Below, in pieces: positions 1 to 7,413 of a DNA stretch of 64,000 bases. The position numbers and the translations under genes were made by a program. The stretch is taken from assembly GCA_013141115.1 (NCBI GenBank), contig JABFRP010000002.1, positions 595,649 to 659,648 of the forward strand, in the 5' to 3' direction. The notes below the pieces were generated by a model that was given only the letters and a program-made list of their open reading frames with translations, did no database searches and was not told where the DNA came from. The stretch is from Ferruginibacter sp. Lineage in GTDB: Bacteria; Bacteroidota; Bacteroidia; Chitinophagales; Chitinophagaceae. Position 1 is the stretch's first letter, and each line of letters starts with the position of its first letter.

Positions 1-307
1 GTAAACCGTCAATAGCATCGCCGGTTACATTAAACAAACGGCCTTTAATACCTTCGCCAACAGGCATTGCAATTGGTTTACCTGTATCTACTACTACAGT
101 GCCACGTACCAAACCTTCAGTACCGTCCATTGCAATAGTACGTACACTATCCTCACCTAAATGCTGCTGTACTTCCAGTACCAGCGTATCGCCATTTTCA
201 CGTTTTAACTCTAATGCATTTAAGATTTCCGGAAGTTTGCTGTCGTTGTCAAACTGTACATCGACTACCGCACCGATTACTGATTTTACTTTACCCGTAT
301 TGGCCAT
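1..307 (-). CDS. atpD: F1 ATP synthase subunit beta (N-terminal part)
   Basis: Catalytic beta subunit of the F1 sector of ATP synthase, cytoplasmic face of the inner membrane. Only the first 102 codons are in the window; the gene runs off the left edge. The protein begins [19 protein letters not shown], the conserved N-terminal beta-barrel domain, and continues with [19 protein letters not shown] and [15 protein letters not shown], all typical of AtpD. The P-loop lies beyond the edge. In Bacteroidota atpD is usually followed by atpC apart from the main atp cluster, so atpC is expected next (inference). A TAnnTTTG promoter lies at 347-354, giving a leader of about 30 bases. Confidence 0.95.
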   Translation of the reverse strand, partial: MANTGKVKSVIGAVVDVQFDNDSKLPEILNALELKRENGDTLVLEVQQHLGEDSVRTIAMDGTEGLVRGTVVVDTGKPIAMPVGEGIKGRLFNVTGDAIDGL

Positions 308-346
308 AAATATTATTTTATTATAATGAGGTCTGAAATTGAGCCG

Positions 347-354
347 CAAAGGTA
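347..354 (-). promoter_or_regulatory. TAnnTTTG -7 promoter element of atpD
   Basis: Minus strand reads TACCTTTG followed by CGGC, matching the Bacteroidota -7 consensus. The start codon of atpD is 40 bases downstream. The leader contains an 18-base word (324-341) that recurs before pdhC. Confidence 0.6.
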
Positions 355-511
355 AGGGATGGAGTTTGAAATTTGAAATTTGAAAGGAGCCTTTTTGAGG
401 GATAATTGGGATAAAACAGAGGCGGGTAGCCACAAAATATAAATCAAATACAATATATCGGGTATTTTTAGTTGAAAAGGAAAAAAGCTTAGTTTCAATT
501 TTCGTTATACT

Positions 512-1642
512 ATGGCACTTAAGATTAAAAAAGTTTTCAAAATATTTATTGTTACCGCAACTATTGCAATTATAGTAGTTTACTTATTGGCTTGCTTTGC
601 TCCTTTTCTGGAGGCGGGCAAACATACTTACTTTGCCTTGCTGGGGCTTATTTCCCCTTTGTTGTTTTTTATATTGCTGTCCTTTTTGGCTTATTGGTGT
701 ATATTAAAATCTAAATGGGCATTAGTTTGTATAGCGGCATTAGTAATCAGCTGGCGACAGGTTACAGTGATGTTTAGTTTTCATTTCCCAAAAAAGTTTG
801 ATGTAATAAAGGCGGATAAAACACTCAGGGTTTTATCGTGGAATTTGTCGAGCTGGGGAGAAAGCGGCAGAACAAACAAAACCAACAACATAGATACCAT
901 GGTGAGTCTAATAAAAGGCAGTAATGCAGATGTGCTTTGTTTGCAGGAATTTTTATACTTTAAAGAAAAAAAATACAGGGATTCTATTGTGCCCGCTTTA
1001 AAAGCCAGTGGCTATGAATACAGTTATTTTGTACGATCTAAATTTCCGCCCAAAATTTATACTTCCACGGTGTTAACGGCAATTGTTATTATTTCTAAAT
1101 ACCCTATTGTAGATTCGGCGCATTTTTTTTATAATGACGATGATTTTACAGAACCATTAATTTATGCAGATGTAAAAGTAAATAATGATACTGTACGTTT
1201 TTTTACCACTCACCTGCAATCTGTAAAATTTGAAGAATACGAATACTACATTCTTAAAAAATTTAAAAAACTAAGCAATGTAACCCTTAACAGGGCAAGG
1301 GCAATTATATTAAAACTAAAAGAAGCGTATAAAAAAAGGGCCTTACAGGCAGAGCTGATGCATGAAAAAATACAGCAAAGTCCTTACCCGGCAATAGTGT
1401 GCGGCGACTTTAATGATGTGCCCACCTCTTACACCTATAATACTGTAAAAGGAAATTTACAAGATGCATTTTTAAAAAAGGGATCAGGCTTTGGCAGAAC
1501 ATTCCGTTTTATTTCGCCTACTTTAAGAATTGATAATATACTGGCAGATATAAAATTTGAAGTAATGCAGTTTAATAAATTTGAAGTACCTTATTCGGAT
1601 CATTACCCGGTAATTGCTGATTTAAAACTTACGGGTAAATAA
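512..1642 (+). CDS. Membrane-anchored endonuclease/exonuclease/phosphatase family protein
   Basis: Phosphodiesterase or phosphatase of the EEP superfamily. Three hydrophobic segments (about residues 10-30, 42-64 and 69-82) anchor the N-terminus, and the catalytic domain follows from residue 105. Superfamily motifs are visible in order: LSWNLSSW (Asn111), LCLQE (Glu146), FTTHLQS (His234), CGDFNDVP (Asp299/Asn301), RIDNIL (Asp341) and SDHYPV (Asp363/His364). All key metal and catalytic residues are therefore present. The length of 376 aa fits the EEP proteins with a membrane leader that are common in Bacteroidota. The substrate is unknown; lipids, inositol phosphates or nucleic acids are all possible. 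It stands alone, divergent from atpD and convergent with glpF. Confidence 0.85.
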   Translation: MALKIKKVFKIFIVTATIAIIVVYLLACFAPFLEAGKHTYFALLGLISPLLFFILLSFLAYWCILKSKWALVCIAALVISWRQVTVMFSFHFPKKFDVIKADKTLRVLSWNLSSWGESGRTNKTNNIDTMVSLIKGSNADVLCLQEFLYFKEKKYRDSIVPALKASGYEYSYFVRSKFPPKIYTSTVLTAIVIISKYPIVDSAHFFYNDDDFTEPLIYADVKVNNDTVRFFTTHLQSVKFEEYEYYILKKFKKLSNVTLNRARAIILKLKEAYKKRALQAELMHEKIQQSPYPAIVCGDFNDVPTSYTYNTVKGNLQDAFLKKGSGFGRTFRFISPTLRIDNILADIKFEVMQFNKFEVPYSDHYPVIADLKLTGK

Positions 1643-1660
1643 AAGATCGATGGCTTTAAT

Positions 1661-2368
1661 TTACTGTACAGCTTTAAATACCAGCGCCGCAATAACTGCC
1701 CCGATAACCGGCCCAACAATGGGTACCCAGCTATAACCCCAATCGCTATCCCGTTTATTTTTTATAGGTAAAATAAAATGCACGATACGTGGCCCGAGGT
1801 CACGGGCAGGATTAATGGCATAACCCGTAGGGCCACCCAAACTTAAGCCAATGCCCAATACCAGCAAGGCTACGGGCAATGCATCCAGTGCGCCTAATTT
1901 TATATCGGCACCAGTAATAAAAAGCACACCCAATATTAATGTAAATGTGCCAATGGCCTCGGTAGCTACATTGAACAAAGGGTTTTTAATTGCCGGCCCG
2001 GTACAAAATATGGCCAGTATGGCGTTAGCATCCGCAGTTTCATCAAAGTGCTTTTTATAAGCTACCCAGGTTAAAAAAGAACCGGCCATGGCACCAGTTA
2101 GTTGTGCTGCAAAATATAAGGGTGCGTTTACCCAATCAAATTTACCGGCAACCGCAAGTGCAATGGTTACCGCAGGATTTAAATGTGCGCCACTTTTTGC
2201 CGCAGCAATATATACACCTACAAACACTGCAATGGCCCAGCCAAAAGTAATAACGATCCATCCGCTATTGTTGCCTTTAGTTTTATTTAAAACCACATTA
2301 GCTACTACGCCACTACCCAGTAACATCAAAAAAGCAGTGCCAATAAATTCTGATAAAAAAGGAGTCAT
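1661..2368 (-). CDS. glpF: Glycerol uptake facilitator (aquaglyceroporin, MIP family)
   Basis: Inner-membrane channel that lets glycerol diffuse into the cell. The 235-aa protein shows the six-helix MIP pattern with both pore motifs: HLNPAV (NPA at 64-66) and AINPARDLGPR (NPA at 187-189). The Asp after NPAR is the residue that marks glycerol facilitators rather than water-specific aquaporins. I start it at the ATG at 2368 (MTPFLSEFIG). A longer reading from 2446 would overlap glpD by 41 bases and adds a tail untypical for the family. It is last in the glpK-glpD-glpF cluster, 37 bases after glpD, so it is probably co-transcribed. Confidence 0.92.
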   Translation of the reverse strand: MTPFLSEFIGTAFLMLLGSGVVANVVLNKTKGNNSGWIVITFGWAIAVFVGVYIAAAKSGAHLNPAVTIALAVAGKFDWVNAPLYFAAQLTGAMAGSFLTWVAYKKHFDETADANAILAIFCTGPAIKNPLFNVATEAIGTFTLILGVLFITGADIKLGALDALPVALLVLGIGLSLGGPTGYAINPARDLGPRIVHFILPIKNKRDSDWGYSWVPIVGPVIGAVIAALVFKAVQ

Positions 2369-2405
2369 AAGCAAGCCGGTTAAAAGTTGAATATTTGAAA
2401 GTTTG

Positions 2406-3977
2406 TCAAGATAATAAATATTGTTTTGCCAAAGTATTAAAATCATTTATTTGCTGTTGCATCCAATTGTTATCCTTATGCATTTGTTTTGCCATCAGCT
2501 CTGCAACAACCGGTGCGGCTTCCATTGCCGCTTTTGCATCTAAAAACAAAATCCTTGTTCTTCTGGCTAAAACATCCTCCACTGTTATGGCCATTTCATT
2601 TTGTACAGCCCAAATAATTTCGGCTTTTATATTGGGTAGTAATGGGTGAATTAATTCACTTAAAGTTTTATCCTGTTTACAAAGATTCTTTATAGCCAGT
2701 GCATCACTACCGTAAATATGCAAGGGTGCATTTTTATCCGTATCAGTTACCCATCCATGAATTTTGAGCGCTTCAGTAATGCAGGATTTTTTTTGAAGCC
2801 CGGCTGCAAATGCAGCATTAGTTAAAACATCGTTAGCCATTTTTCTGTACGTGGTCCATTTGCCACCAGTAATAGTTACCAAATTGCTGCCACTTACAAT
2901 TATGGTATGATCTCTTGGCATCAATGCCGTTTTATTTGCTGCGCCTTTTTTTACCAATGGTCGTAATCCTGCAAAAACAGCTTTCACATCTGTTGGTTTT
3001 ACTTCAACATCCAGGTACTTATTGATGTGATGTAAAACAAATTCAATTTCATCAGCTAAAGCCTGGGGTTCTAATGAATGATTTTCTATTGCTGTATCAG
3101 TGGTACCTACTACCACTTTATTGTGCCAGGGCACCGCAAATAACACCCGGCCATCATCAGTTTTTGGTATCATCATGGCATCACTACCCGGAAAAAAAAT
3201 TTTATCCAGCACCAAATGAATACCCTGTGAAGGACTTACTATGTTTTTTGCAGCAGCGTCATCCATCCGCAAAATTTCATCAGCAAAAATGCCGGTGGCG
3301 TTAATAACTACTTTGCATTTAAGCCGGTATTCTTTATTGCTTAACTCATCTGTTACAATAACGCCGTTAACCTTTTTATTTTCTTTTATTAACTGAACTA
3401 CTTTACAATAATTTATAACCGTGGCGCCGTTTTCTACTGCGGTTTGTGCCAAATTAATGGCCAGCCTTGCATCATCAAACTGCCCGTCTTTATAAATTAT
3501 TGCACCACTTAATTTTTTTGTATTAATAGTGGGTAATAATTCCTTTGCTTTTTTACTGCCAATAATTTTTGTTTTACCCAGCCCTAAATTACCAGCCATT
3601 AGGTCGTAAATTTTTAGCCCAATGCCATAGTACATTTTTTGCCCCCAGCTATAACAAGGTAAAACAAAAGAAAGGCTAGTAGTAACATGCGGCGCATTTT
3701 TTAATAACAAGCCTCGTTCTTTTAATGCTTCTCTTACTAATTTAATATTGCCCTGTGCCAAATACCTTACACCACCATGTACCAATTTGGTTGATCTGCT
3801 TGATGTGCCTTTTGCAAAATCATGCTGTTCCAGCAACAAAGTTTTATAGCCTCTTGTTGCAGCATCAACAGCCGTACCAAGGCCGGTGGCACCACCGCCA
3901 ATGATAATGATATCCCATTCGCTGGTTTCATCAAGCTGTTGCAACATTGTGGTTCTATTCATAAAAGATAGCTGCAT
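2406..3977 (-). CDS. glpD: Aerobic glycerol-3-phosphate dehydrogenase
   Basis: FAD flavoprotein of the inner membrane that oxidises sn-glycerol-3-phosphate to dihydroxyacetone phosphate and passes electrons to the quinone pool. The Rossmann FAD motif IIIIGGGATGLG sits at residues 23-34, followed by the family signature GTSSRSTKLVHGGVRYL (57-73). Further along are VVGTTDTAIE and GGKWTTYR, typical of the substrate side, and a C-terminal alpha-helical domain ending near residue 520. The length of 523 aa is normal. It lies between glpK and glpF on the same strand, which completes a glycerol catabolism operon. The 72 bases separating it from glpK hold a perfect 24-bp inverted repeat. Confidence 0.95.
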   Translation of the reverse strand: MQLSFMNRTTMLQQLDETSEWDIIIIGGGATGLGTAVDAATRGYKTLLLEQHDFAKGTSSRSTKLVHGGVRYLAQGNIKLVREALKERGLLLKNAPHVTTSLSFVLPCYSWGQKMYYGIGLKIYDLMAGNLGLGKTKIIGSKKAKELLPTINTKKLSGAIIYKDGQFDDARLAINLAQTAVENGATVINYCKVVQLIKENKKVNGVIVTDELSNKEYRLKCKVVINATGIFADEILRMDDAAAKNIVSPSQGIHLVLDKIFFPGSDAMMIPKTDDGRVLFAVPWHNKVVVGTTDTAIENHSLEPQALADEIEFVLHHINKYLDVEVKPTDVKAVFAGLRPLVKKGAANKTALMPRDHTIIVSGSNLVTITGGKWTTYRKMANDVLTNAAFAAGLQKKSCITEALKIHGWVTDTDKNAPLHIYGSDALAIKNLCKQDKTLSELIHPLLPNIKAEIIWAVQNEMAITVEDVLARRTRILFLDAKAAMEAAPVVAELMAKQMHKDNNWMQQQINDFNTLAKQYLLS

Positions 3978-3993
3978 TTTTTTGGGGTTTAGA

Positions 3994-4064
3994 AGTTTAG
4001 GAGTTTAGAAAGTTTAGCTTGAACAGCTGGTACTAAACCTCTAAACTTTCTAAACTCCTAAACT
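3994..4064. repeat. 24-bp perfect inverted repeat made of iterated GTTTAG words
   Basis: Arms at 3994-4017 and 4041-4064 are perfect reverse complements and read AGTTTAGGAGTTTAGAAAG plus five more bases. The right arm contains the last codons and the TAG stop of glpK, so the repeat forms the end of that gene. Related GTTTAGA arrays occur at 14921-14973 and 29667-29705. It may act as an RNA-stabilising hairpin between glpK and glpD. Confidence 0.8.
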
Positions 4065-5546
4065 ATTACTAATCGTTGTCTTCACTGCCCTTTGCCAGCC
4101 CGATGTTAATTCATCTCTTTCTGTTGCTTCCATTGATGGTACAAATGTTTTATCAATCAGCCATTGCTGCTGTATATCATCAATACTTTTCCAGTAGCCT
4201 ACTGCAAGACCGGCAAGATAAGCTGCACCCAAAGCCGTAGTTTCGGTAATGGTTGGCCGCAGCACTTTAGTATTTAAAATATTGCTTTGAAACTGCATTA
4301 ATAAATCGTTGGCTGTTGCACCTCCATCTACCCTTAATTCTTTTATCGCAATTCCCGAATCTGCTTCCATGGCTTTTAATACATCCATAGTTTGATAGGC
4401 AATACTTTCCAGTGCAGCCCTGGCTATATGCGATGCATTGCTTCCTCTTGTTAATCCAACAATTGTTCCTCTTGCATCCTGATTCCAGTAGGGTGCACCA
4501 AGGCCAGTAAATGCAGGCACTACATAAACGCCTTCGTTACTATCTACCTTAGCCGCTAATGCTTCCACATCGGATGATTTGTTGATGATACCCAATCCAT
4601 CACGTAACCATTGCACCACAGCACCTGCAATAAACACACTTCCTTCCAACGCATATTGTGTAATGCCATTTACTTTCCAGGCAACTGTTGTAAGTAAATT
4701 ATGGGTAGAAGAAACCGGTTGTTCCCCGGTATTCATCAGCATAAAACATCCTGTGCCATAAGTATTTTTTACCATGCCAGGCTGCGTACACATCTGACCA
4801 AACAGTGCAGCCTGCTGATCGCCGGCAATACCTGCAATAGGAATATTTTTTGCAGATAATATATTTTGTGTGTGGCCGTACACTTCACTGCTGCTGCGTA
4901 TTTGCGGCAGCATATTGCCGGGTATGGTAAATATTTTTTCCAGCTCGCCATCCCATTGCAGCGTATTGATATTGCACAGCATGGTACGGCTGGCATTGCT
5001 TACATCTGTTGCATGAATTTGCCCTTTTGTTAAATTCCACAATAGCCAGGTATCAATGGTACCAAAACATAGTTCGCCGTTCTCCGCTTTTTTTCTTGCT
5101 CCTTCCACATTATCTAAGATCCATTTTATTTTAGTAGCTGAAAAATATGCATCAATTACCAACCCTGTTTTTTGTTTGATGATGGTATCTAATTGTTTTC
5201 TTTTTAATTCATCGCAGAAAGAAGCGGTTCTTCTATCCTGCCAAACAATAGCATTGTATACAGGTTTGCCTGTCGATCTTTCCCAAACCACTGTTGTTTC
5301 TCTTTGATTGGTGATACCGATAGCTGCAATATTTTCTACCGTTAATCCTGCTTTAGAAATGGCTTCTGCAGCCACACCTAGCTGTGTGCTCCATATTTCA
5401 TTAGCATCATGCTCCACCCAGCCCGGCTGCGGAAAAAACTGGGTAAATTCTTTTTGTGCAACCGCAATAATAGCACCCTTCTTATCAAATATTATAGCAC
5501 GGCTGCTGGTGGTTCCTTGGTCAAGAGAAAGAATGTATTGATCCAT
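4050..5546 (-). CDS. glpK: Glycerol kinase
   Basis: Cytoplasmic FGGY-family kinase that phosphorylates glycerol to sn-glycerol-3-phosphate with ATP. The protein starts with [20 protein letters not shown] (residues 5-24, phosphate-binding loop). It carries [28 protein letters not shown] and the second FGGY signature region [18 protein letters not shown], followed by [18 protein letters not shown], the ATP-binding lobe. The length of 498 aa is typical. The last five codons and the stop lie inside an inverted repeat, so the extreme C-terminus is repeat-derived. It is the first gene of the glpK-glpD-glpF cluster. I see no clear TAnnTTTG promoter upstream. Confidence 0.97.
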   Translation of the reverse strand: MDQYILSLDQGTTSSRAIIFDKKGAIIAVAQKEFTQFFPQPGWVEHDANEIWSTQLGVAAEAISKAGLTVENIAAIGITNQRETTVVWERSTGKPVYNAIVWQDRRTASFCDELKRKQLDTIIKQKTGLVIDAYFSATKIKWILDNVEGARKKAENGELCFGTIDTWLLWNLTKGQIHATDVSNASRTMLCNINTLQWDGELEKIFTIPGNMLPQIRSSSEVYGHTQNILSAKNIPIAGIAGDQQAALFGQMCTQPGMVKNTYGTGCFMLMNTGEQPVSSTHNLLTTVAWKVNGITQYALEGSVFIAGAVVQWLRDGLGIINKSSDVEALAAKVDSNEGVYVVPAFTGLGAPYWNQDARGTIVGLTRGSNASHIARAALESIAYQTMDVLKAMEADSGIAIKELRVDGGATANDLLMQFQSNILNTKVLRPTITETTALGAAYLAGLAVGYWKSIDDIQQQWLIDKTFVPSMEATERDELTSGWQRAVKTTISNSLGV

Positions 5547-5670
5547 AGCAAGTAGTATTTGTTTTCAAGTTAACGGAATTTTTTAAATCACTCAAATCAA
5601 CCAGAAAAAGTAATTTAATAACTTGAATTTTAAAACCCGGTATTTTTTTAAAAAGGTTCTTTTAAGTAAT

Positions 5671-5810
5671 TATTCTTTTGCCGCTCCGCAGCAAAAGAAT
5701 AAAATAGCCACAAAGGCACCAAGACACAAAAGAAAAAGCTTTGCTTTTTTACTACTTCGTGCCTTGGCGCCTTTGTGGCAAAAATTTTCAGCGAAGCTGA
5801 GAAAAAGTTT
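5671..5810. repeat. Nested palindromic intergenic element
   Basis: Three or four hairpins in 140 bases. An 11-bp perfect stem (5671-5681 with 5691-5701, TATTCTTTTGC) is followed by an imperfect stem of about 25 bp: GCCACAAAGGCACCAAGACA (from 5707) pairs with the segment ending CCTTTGTGGC (5755-5779). That stem's loop holds the small hairpin AAAAAGCTTTGCTTTTT. Further on is CAGCGAAGCTG. The CCACAAAGGCACCAAG word is of a kind seen between genes in many environmental Bacteroidota. No gene is visible between 5547 and 5891. Confidence 0.65.
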
Positions 5811-5830
5811 CCTGTCCCTTACAAAGAGTT

Positions 5831-5869
5831 AAAACAAAAAAGCTGCCCCCAACTTTGTTGGGGGCAGCT
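5831..5869 (-). terminator. Rho-independent terminator of the 5892-6815 gene
   Basis: A perfect 13-bp stem (5841-5853 with 5857-5869, loop TTT) has a core of CTGCCCCCAAC. On the minus strand it is followed by TTTTTGTTTT, a strong intrinsic terminator 23 bases after the stop codon. Confidence 0.9.
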
Positions 5870-5891
5870 CAAAATAATTTACTGAAATATC

Positions 5892-6815
5892 TTACCCTCT
5901 TCTTCTCCCTTTACGTTTTTCTTTTCTGTCTTCAGCAGCTTCGGCATTAGCACCCTGGCGTTGCACATTTACATTTTGCCTTTTTCTCACCACTTTGTTT
6001 CCCCTTGGCCCGGTTACTACTGTGCGTTTTGTAGTACGGGTAACTTTATAATTATTACGGGCAACTGTAGTTCTTGTTCTTACTGTAACCGATGAAACAC
6101 GGCGTGGTGTGTATATCCTGTGTGCTGCCACTACCTTGTGTGTACGCACTACTGTATAATGACGGTGATAATACGCACGGCGTGGATGAAATACATGCCA
6201 TGCATACGGACGCCATGGCCTCCAGTAATTAGGATAATGGTGCCACCTCCATGGCGAAACCCATGGCCTGTAAACCGGGCGGTAAACATATCTAACCGAA
6301 GGCCAGAAGAATACATTTACTACAATACGGGTGCCTTCATCAAAATTAGCAGATGGACCTTTTGCTTGACCATTACCGTCTTCAACCTCATCTCCTTCAT
6401 CAGACGCTTCCACAATTATTTGTTCGCCAAAAATATCTTCGTCGCCAATTATTTGCAACATAGCAGTAGTATCTCCTGTTTTTTCTAATTCTATAACGGC
6501 TATATCCTGGTTCTCTGTTTCAGACACTGCTACCTGCAACACAAAAGCATGTACGTCTTTATCGGCATTATCAATCACTTTTATATAATCAATTTCGCCA
6601 TCGCCATTAAGGTCCAGGTTATTTACATTCTTGTCTTCAGTGTTAATTAATTTTTCAAATTCTTCAGGTGAGCCTGCCTGTTTAAACATTGCCAATGCAC
6701 CTTGTAAGCTAAAGTTATCGCCGGGCATTCCTGTTGAATCTTGTTGGGCAGCTGCACTAAAAGACAGTGCAACAAAGCAGATAATGCTAAGTAAAAGAGG
6801 TTTTAAAATCTTCAT
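5892..6815 (-). CDS. Secreted Arg/His/Tyr-rich protein with an EF-hand-like loop, function unknown
   Basis: I do not recognise a named family. The 307-aa protein has a signal peptide (MKILKPLLLSIICFVALSFS, cleavage near AAA/QQ). An acidic domain contains a calcium-loop-like DLNGDGEIDYIKV (68-80), which may bind calcium or may only be a dockerin-like fold element. A Tyr/Trp/Arg/His-rich segment (about 168-225) and a very basic tail ending KEKRKGRRRG follow. The sharp switch from acidic to basic halves suggests electrostatic binding to the cell surface, nucleic acid or an acidic polymer (inference). It has its own perfect terminator, so it is a single-gene unit. No operon partner is visible. 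Confidence 0.7.
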   Translation of the reverse strand: MKILKPLLLSIICFVALSFSAAAQQDSTGMPGDNFSLQGALAMFKQAGSPEEFEKLINTEDKNVNNLDLNGDGEIDYIKVIDNADKDVHAFVLQVAVSETENQDIAVIELEKTGDTTAMLQIIGDEDIFGEQIIVEASDEGDEVEDGNGQAKGPSANFDEGTRIVVNVFFWPSVRYVYRPVYRPWVSPWRWHHYPNYWRPWRPYAWHVFHPRRAYYHRHYTVVRTHKVVAAHRIYTPRRVSSVTVRTRTTVARNNYKVTRTTKRTVVTGPRGNKVVRKRQNVNVQRQGANAEAAEDRKEKRKGRRRG

Positions 6816-6913
6816 AATATTAAATTTTGTCGGGGTTTGACTTTATCAATTGGTAAAGGTTTAGTGAAGTAAACGTTTATTTTAAATATCTATTATACCG
6901 TCAATTTTTATTT

Positions 6914-6928
6914 TGCAACAATGTTGCA
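6914..6928. promoter_or_regulatory. 7-1-7 palindrome overlapping a promoter (candidate metalloregulator site)
   Basis: TGCAACA-A-TGTTGCA is a perfect 7-1-7 palindrome. It overlaps the TTTG -33 element (6912-6915) of the promoter whose -7 element is at 6938-6945. The geometry is that of Fur/Zur-family operators; the regulator is not in the window. Confidence 0.5.
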
Positions 6929-6937
6929 GCAATTATA

Positions 6938-6945
6938 TACCTTTG
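6938..6945 (+). promoter_or_regulatory. TAnnTTTG -7 element before the 6950 gene
   Basis: TACCTTTG, with TTTG at 6912-6915 as a possible -33 element 22 bases upstream. The GTG start at 6950 is four bases after the element, so the transcript should be nearly leaderless. Confidence 0.6.
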
Positions 6946-6949
6946 TTTG

Positions 6950-7291
6950 GTGATAGCTAAAAACAAGATATGGGTTAAGCAAATAACTGCAGCATTTTTT
7001 ATGCTGGCATTATTAGCTGTAACAATAGTTCAGGTATTGCACAGCCATGCATCGGGTTTAGCATCATCTAACAAAAATATAGCAGCAAGTTTTTCTGCTT
7101 GCGATAATATCAACACAAACAGCAGTTGTTTTATTTGCGATTATCAACTTACGAAAGAGGCAGACAACAGTCACGCAACATACCTCATCAATTGTTCTTC
7201 TGCTCTGCACATTACGGCTGTTGTATCTTATACATTTACTGCACAAAGTATATACCCGGTTTTTGAAACCCGTGGGCCGCCTGCTGTTTAA
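6950..7291 (+). CDS. Small membrane or secreted Cys/His protein of a metal-uptake locus
   Basis: 113-aa protein without a named family that I can assign. It has a basic N-terminus and one hydrophobic segment (about residues 11-28, ITAAFFMLALLAVTIVQV). This is followed by HSHAS, a CDNIN Cys, a CFICDYQ motif (two Cys separated by two residues) and scattered His and Cys, a pattern suited to metal binding. I use GTG at 6950 because a TAnnTTTG promoter ends four bases upstream; TTG at 6947 and ATG near 7001 are alternatives. Its position before a ZnuD/OprC-like TonB receptor and near a PepSY protein suggests zinc or copper acquisition (inference). The palindrome at 6914-6928 probably controls it. 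Confidence 0.65.
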   Translation: MIAKNKIWVKQITAAFFMLALLAVTIVQVLHSHASGLASSNKNIAASFSACDNINTNSSCFICDYQLTKEADNSHATYLINCSSALHITAVVSYTFTAQSIYPVFETRGPPAV

Positions 7292-7348
7292 TTGTTTTCC
7301 TCAGCTTTGTCAATAACTACTATTGGTTAAATACACATTTATATAATG

Positions 7349-7363
7349 TAATAATCATTATTA
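7349..7363. promoter_or_regulatory. Fur-box-like 7-1-7 palindrome before the TonB receptor
   Basis: TAATAAT-C-ATTATTA is a perfect 15-base palindrome. It differs from the 7-1-7 Fur model TGATAATNATTATCA at two symmetric positions and lies 50 bases upstream of the receptor ATG. Its AT-rich composition lowers its weight. Confidence 0.4.
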
Positions 7364-7413
7364 ATTAAAGAGGCGCCGCCAACTTTGTTAAGTCAAAAAA
7401 TAAGCATTTAAAA

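Noticed and set aside
313-498. Minus-strand frame upstream of atpD
   Set aside because: It covers the atpD promoter, starts within the upstream repeat-like region and has no signal of coding; composition is that of AT-rich non-coding DNA.
2369-2446. N-terminal extension of glpF
   Set aside because: It would overlap glpD and adds residues absent from MIP proteins; MTPFLSEFIG at 2368 is the family start.
5623-5832. Small + strand frame
   Set aside because: It runs through the nested palindromes at 5671-5810; the frame is a by-product of the repeat.
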